A stretch of DNA of 33,391 nt, from NCBI RefSeq assembly GCF_040096185.1, contig NZ_JBBMFF010000257.1:1-33391 (forward strand), written 5' to 3'. Below the pieces are notes generated by a model, which saw nothing but the letters and a program-made list of their open reading frames with translations, was not told the origin of the DNA and did no database searches. The stretch comes from JAZOXB01 sp040096185. GTDB lineage: Bacteria; Bacillota; Clostridia; Oscillospirales; Oscillospiraceae. Positions 31,893 through 33,391 of this stretch are shown piece by piece. Within the stretch, counting starts at the first letter, position 1. Each line of letters starts with the position of its first letter. Position numbers and translations under genes: made by a program.

Positions 31893-33248
31893 TCACTTTC
31901 CGACACAGAATCGCTCAAAGATGCGATTTGTGATATCCTCGCGGACCGTTCGCCCCGTGACCTCACCGAGGGCGGCCATGGCCTCCTCCACGTCCGTCAG
32001 AACGGCGTCCGGCGTGACGCCGAGGCTGAGGCCGGTTTTCGCCCGTTCGATGGCGCGGGAGGCGCGGTCGAGCGCGCCGAACTGGCGCGGGTTGGTCAGG
32101 AGGGAGCCGTCACAGGCGTTTTCGCCGAGGAACCAGCCCTCGAGCAGGGCTGGCAGGGCGTCCAGCCCTGCGCCCGTGCGGGCCGAGACGGTCAGAACGG
32201 TGTCGAACGGCAGCTCGTCCGGCGAGACGGCGGCGGGCAGGTCTGATTTGTTGCACAGGGCCAGACTGCGCGGGGCGCATTTGGCCGCTTCGATGGCGCG
32301 GCGGTCCTCGTCCGTCAGGGGCTGCGAGGCGTCGCAGACGAACAGGGCCAGCTCCGCTTCGCGCGCGGCCTGCTCCGAGCGGGCCACGCCGAGGGCCTCG
32401 ATGGCGTCCCCGGCCTCGCGGATACCGGCCGTGTCTGTCAGGCGCAGCAGCACGCGGCCGACGCGCACCGGCTCCTCGACGGTGTCGCGCGTCGTCCCGG
32501 CGATGTCCGTGACGATGACGCGGTCATAGCCCGCCAGCCGGTTCAGCAGCGACGATTTGCCCGCATTCGGCTTGCCGAGCAGCACGGCGCGCACGCCCTG
32601 CCGCAGGTGGCGGCCCTTTTCGTAGGTTGCAAGCAGCTCTTGCAGGGCCGCGCCCGCGCGGTCCAGCGCTCCGCTCAGCTCCGCCGCGCCGAAGTCCTCG
32701 ATGTCCTCGTCCGGATAGTCGAGCACGGCGTGAAAATGGCTGCACAGGTCCGTCAGCCCGTCATAGACCGGCTCGATGGCGCGCTTGAGCGCCCCGCCGA
32801 GCTGCCCTGCGGCGTTCGCGGCGGCGTCTGCCGTTTCGGCGTCAATGAGGTCGACGACGGCCTCGGCCTGCGTCAGGTCGAGCTTGCCGTTCAGGAAGGC
32901 CCGGCGCGTGAATTCGCCGGGTCCCGCCTGCCGCGCCCCGGCGGCCAGCAGCGATTCCAGCCCGGCGGCCAGCATGGCGGGCGAGCCATGGCACTGCAGC
33001 TCAACGGTCTCCTCGCCGGTGTAGCTGTGCGGCGCGCGGCACACGACGCCGAGGCACTCGTCAATGACGCGCCCCTGCCGGTCGTGCAGCAGGCCGAGGA
33101 CGAGACGGCGGTCCGGCGCGTCCGCAAACGGCTGCTTCGGGGTGAAAACGCGGCCCGTCAGCGCGGCGCAGCCGGGCCCGGACAGGCGGAGAATGCCGAT
33201 GGCGCAGGGCGCGCGCCCTGTTGCGATGGCAGCAATGATGTCAGACAT
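31893..33248 (-). CDS. mnmE: tRNA modification GTPase
   Basis: 451 residues, normal length. The N-terminal folate-binding domain, the GTPase P-loop G-K-P-N-A-G-K-S-S (around 222-230), D-T-A-G-I-R-E (around 268), N-K-S-D and the C-terminal C-V-G-K, a variant of the family's C-[IVL]-G-K with the catalytic Cys, identify MnmE (TrmE). It partners MnmG in wobble-uridine modification. The start at 33248 follows AAAGGAT. It is the first gene of the minus-strand block in this window. Confidence 0.98.
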   Translation of the reverse strand: MSDIIAAIATGRAPCAIGILRLSGPGCAALTGRVFTPKQPFADAPDRRLVLGLLHDRQGRVIDECLGVVCRAPHSYTGEETVELQCHGSPAMLAAGLESLLAAGARQAGPGEFTRRAFLNGKLDLTQAEAVVDLIDAETADAAANAAGQLGGALKRAIEPVYDGLTDLCSHFHAVLDYPDEDIEDFGAAELSGALDRAGAALQELLATYEKGRHLRQGVRAVLLGKPNAGKSSLLNRLAGYDRVIVTDIAGTTRDTVEEPVRVGRVLLRLTDTAGIREAGDAIEALGVARSEQAAREAELALFVCDASQPLTDEDRRAIEAAKCAPRSLALCNKSDLPAAVSPDELPFDTVLTVSARTGAGLDALPALLEGWFLGENACDGSLLTNPRQFGALDRASRAIERAKTGLSLGVTPDAVLTDVEEAMAALGEVTGRTVREDITNRIFERFCVGK

Positions 33249-33319
33249 GATGTGATCCTTTCGAAAAATGCGGCGCTTCGCGCCTTGCCATGACACGGAA
33301 GGGAGGCGCTTGCTAGCTT

Positions 33320-33360
33320 GTCATTGCGAGCCTTGCGGAGCAAGGCGCGGCAATCTCGCG
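33320..33360. repeat. REP-like palindromic element
   Basis: GTCATTGCGAGCCTTGC, a short centre, then the near-complementary GCAAGGCGCGGCAATCTCGC form an imperfect palindrome. Similar short palindromes with GTCATTGCGAG...GCAATCT are scattered through intergenic DNA of many bacteria. It lies upstream of mnmE; no gene is seen from 33249 to the window end. Confidence 0.55.
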
Positions 33361-33391
33361 GTACGCACTCAGAACACAGGGAAGCCTTCGG

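Overview
The window looks like a chromosome segment of an anaerobic, spore-former-type Clostridia (Bacillota), probably close to Oscillospiraceae. That placement rests on a spo0A gene, a GC-rich mnmE/rsmG/mnmG block and the style of the accessory genes; no rRNA or tRNA is present to confirm it. Two layers are visible. The right end (about 27.7-33.4 kb, minus strand) is GC-rich housekeeping backbone: mnmE, a small membrane protein, rsmG, mnmG, then spo0A. The rest (1-27.6 kb) is accessory DNA, less GC-rich, with pieces of three insertion-sequence families (IS5, IS110, IS256) and genes lying almost entirely on the plus strand.

The main feature is a long, tightly packed plus-strand gene cluster (1336-20690), split once by an IS110 element. 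It is preceded by a near-perfect vegetative promoter (926-954) bracketed by two near-identical palindromes, and by a broken HTH regulator gene. In order it encodes: a zinc-ribbon membrane protein; a VirB4/HerA-type ATPase; a zincin-type metallopeptidase; a small unknown; [IS110]; a Ser/Thr protein kinase with a repetitive Thr-rich N-terminus; a coiled-coil protein; a zinc-ribbon/FHA protein; an NrdG-like radical SAM protein; a ClpB-like AAA+ ATPase whose first AAA module is degenerate; a PP2C phosphatase; a DUF5685 protein; a frameshifted small membrane protein; two 255-residue paralogues with J-like N-termini lacking HPD, a Cys-rich stretch and a membrane segment; a TPR/Sel1-like protein; a PqqD-like peptide-binding protein; a radical SAM/SPASM enzyme; and a 40-residue peptide with three Cys near its C-terminus. 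A zinc-ribbon/leucine-rich-repeat protein follows (20928-22106).

My reading, which is inference, is that this is one functional unit: a kinase/phosphatase/FHA phospho-switch controlling two ATPases and chaperone-like membrane adaptors, with a radical-SAM-modified peptide (RiPP) as output, signal or cofactor. I cannot match this gene combination to a system I can name. The peptide trio (RRE protein, SPASM maturase, precursor) is the most concrete part, and the five evenly spaced T-x-x-D/E motifs in the kinase are a specific, testable link to the FHA protein.

Downstream, an IS256 element, an AAA_14/DUF4143 ATPase bracketed by two copies of a roughly 120-bp repeat each followed by a terminator, and a Fic-domain protein with its own HTH and a likely operator separate the cluster from the backbone. 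The Spo0A receiver domain lacks the usual acidic pair, although its DNA-binding domain is well conserved.
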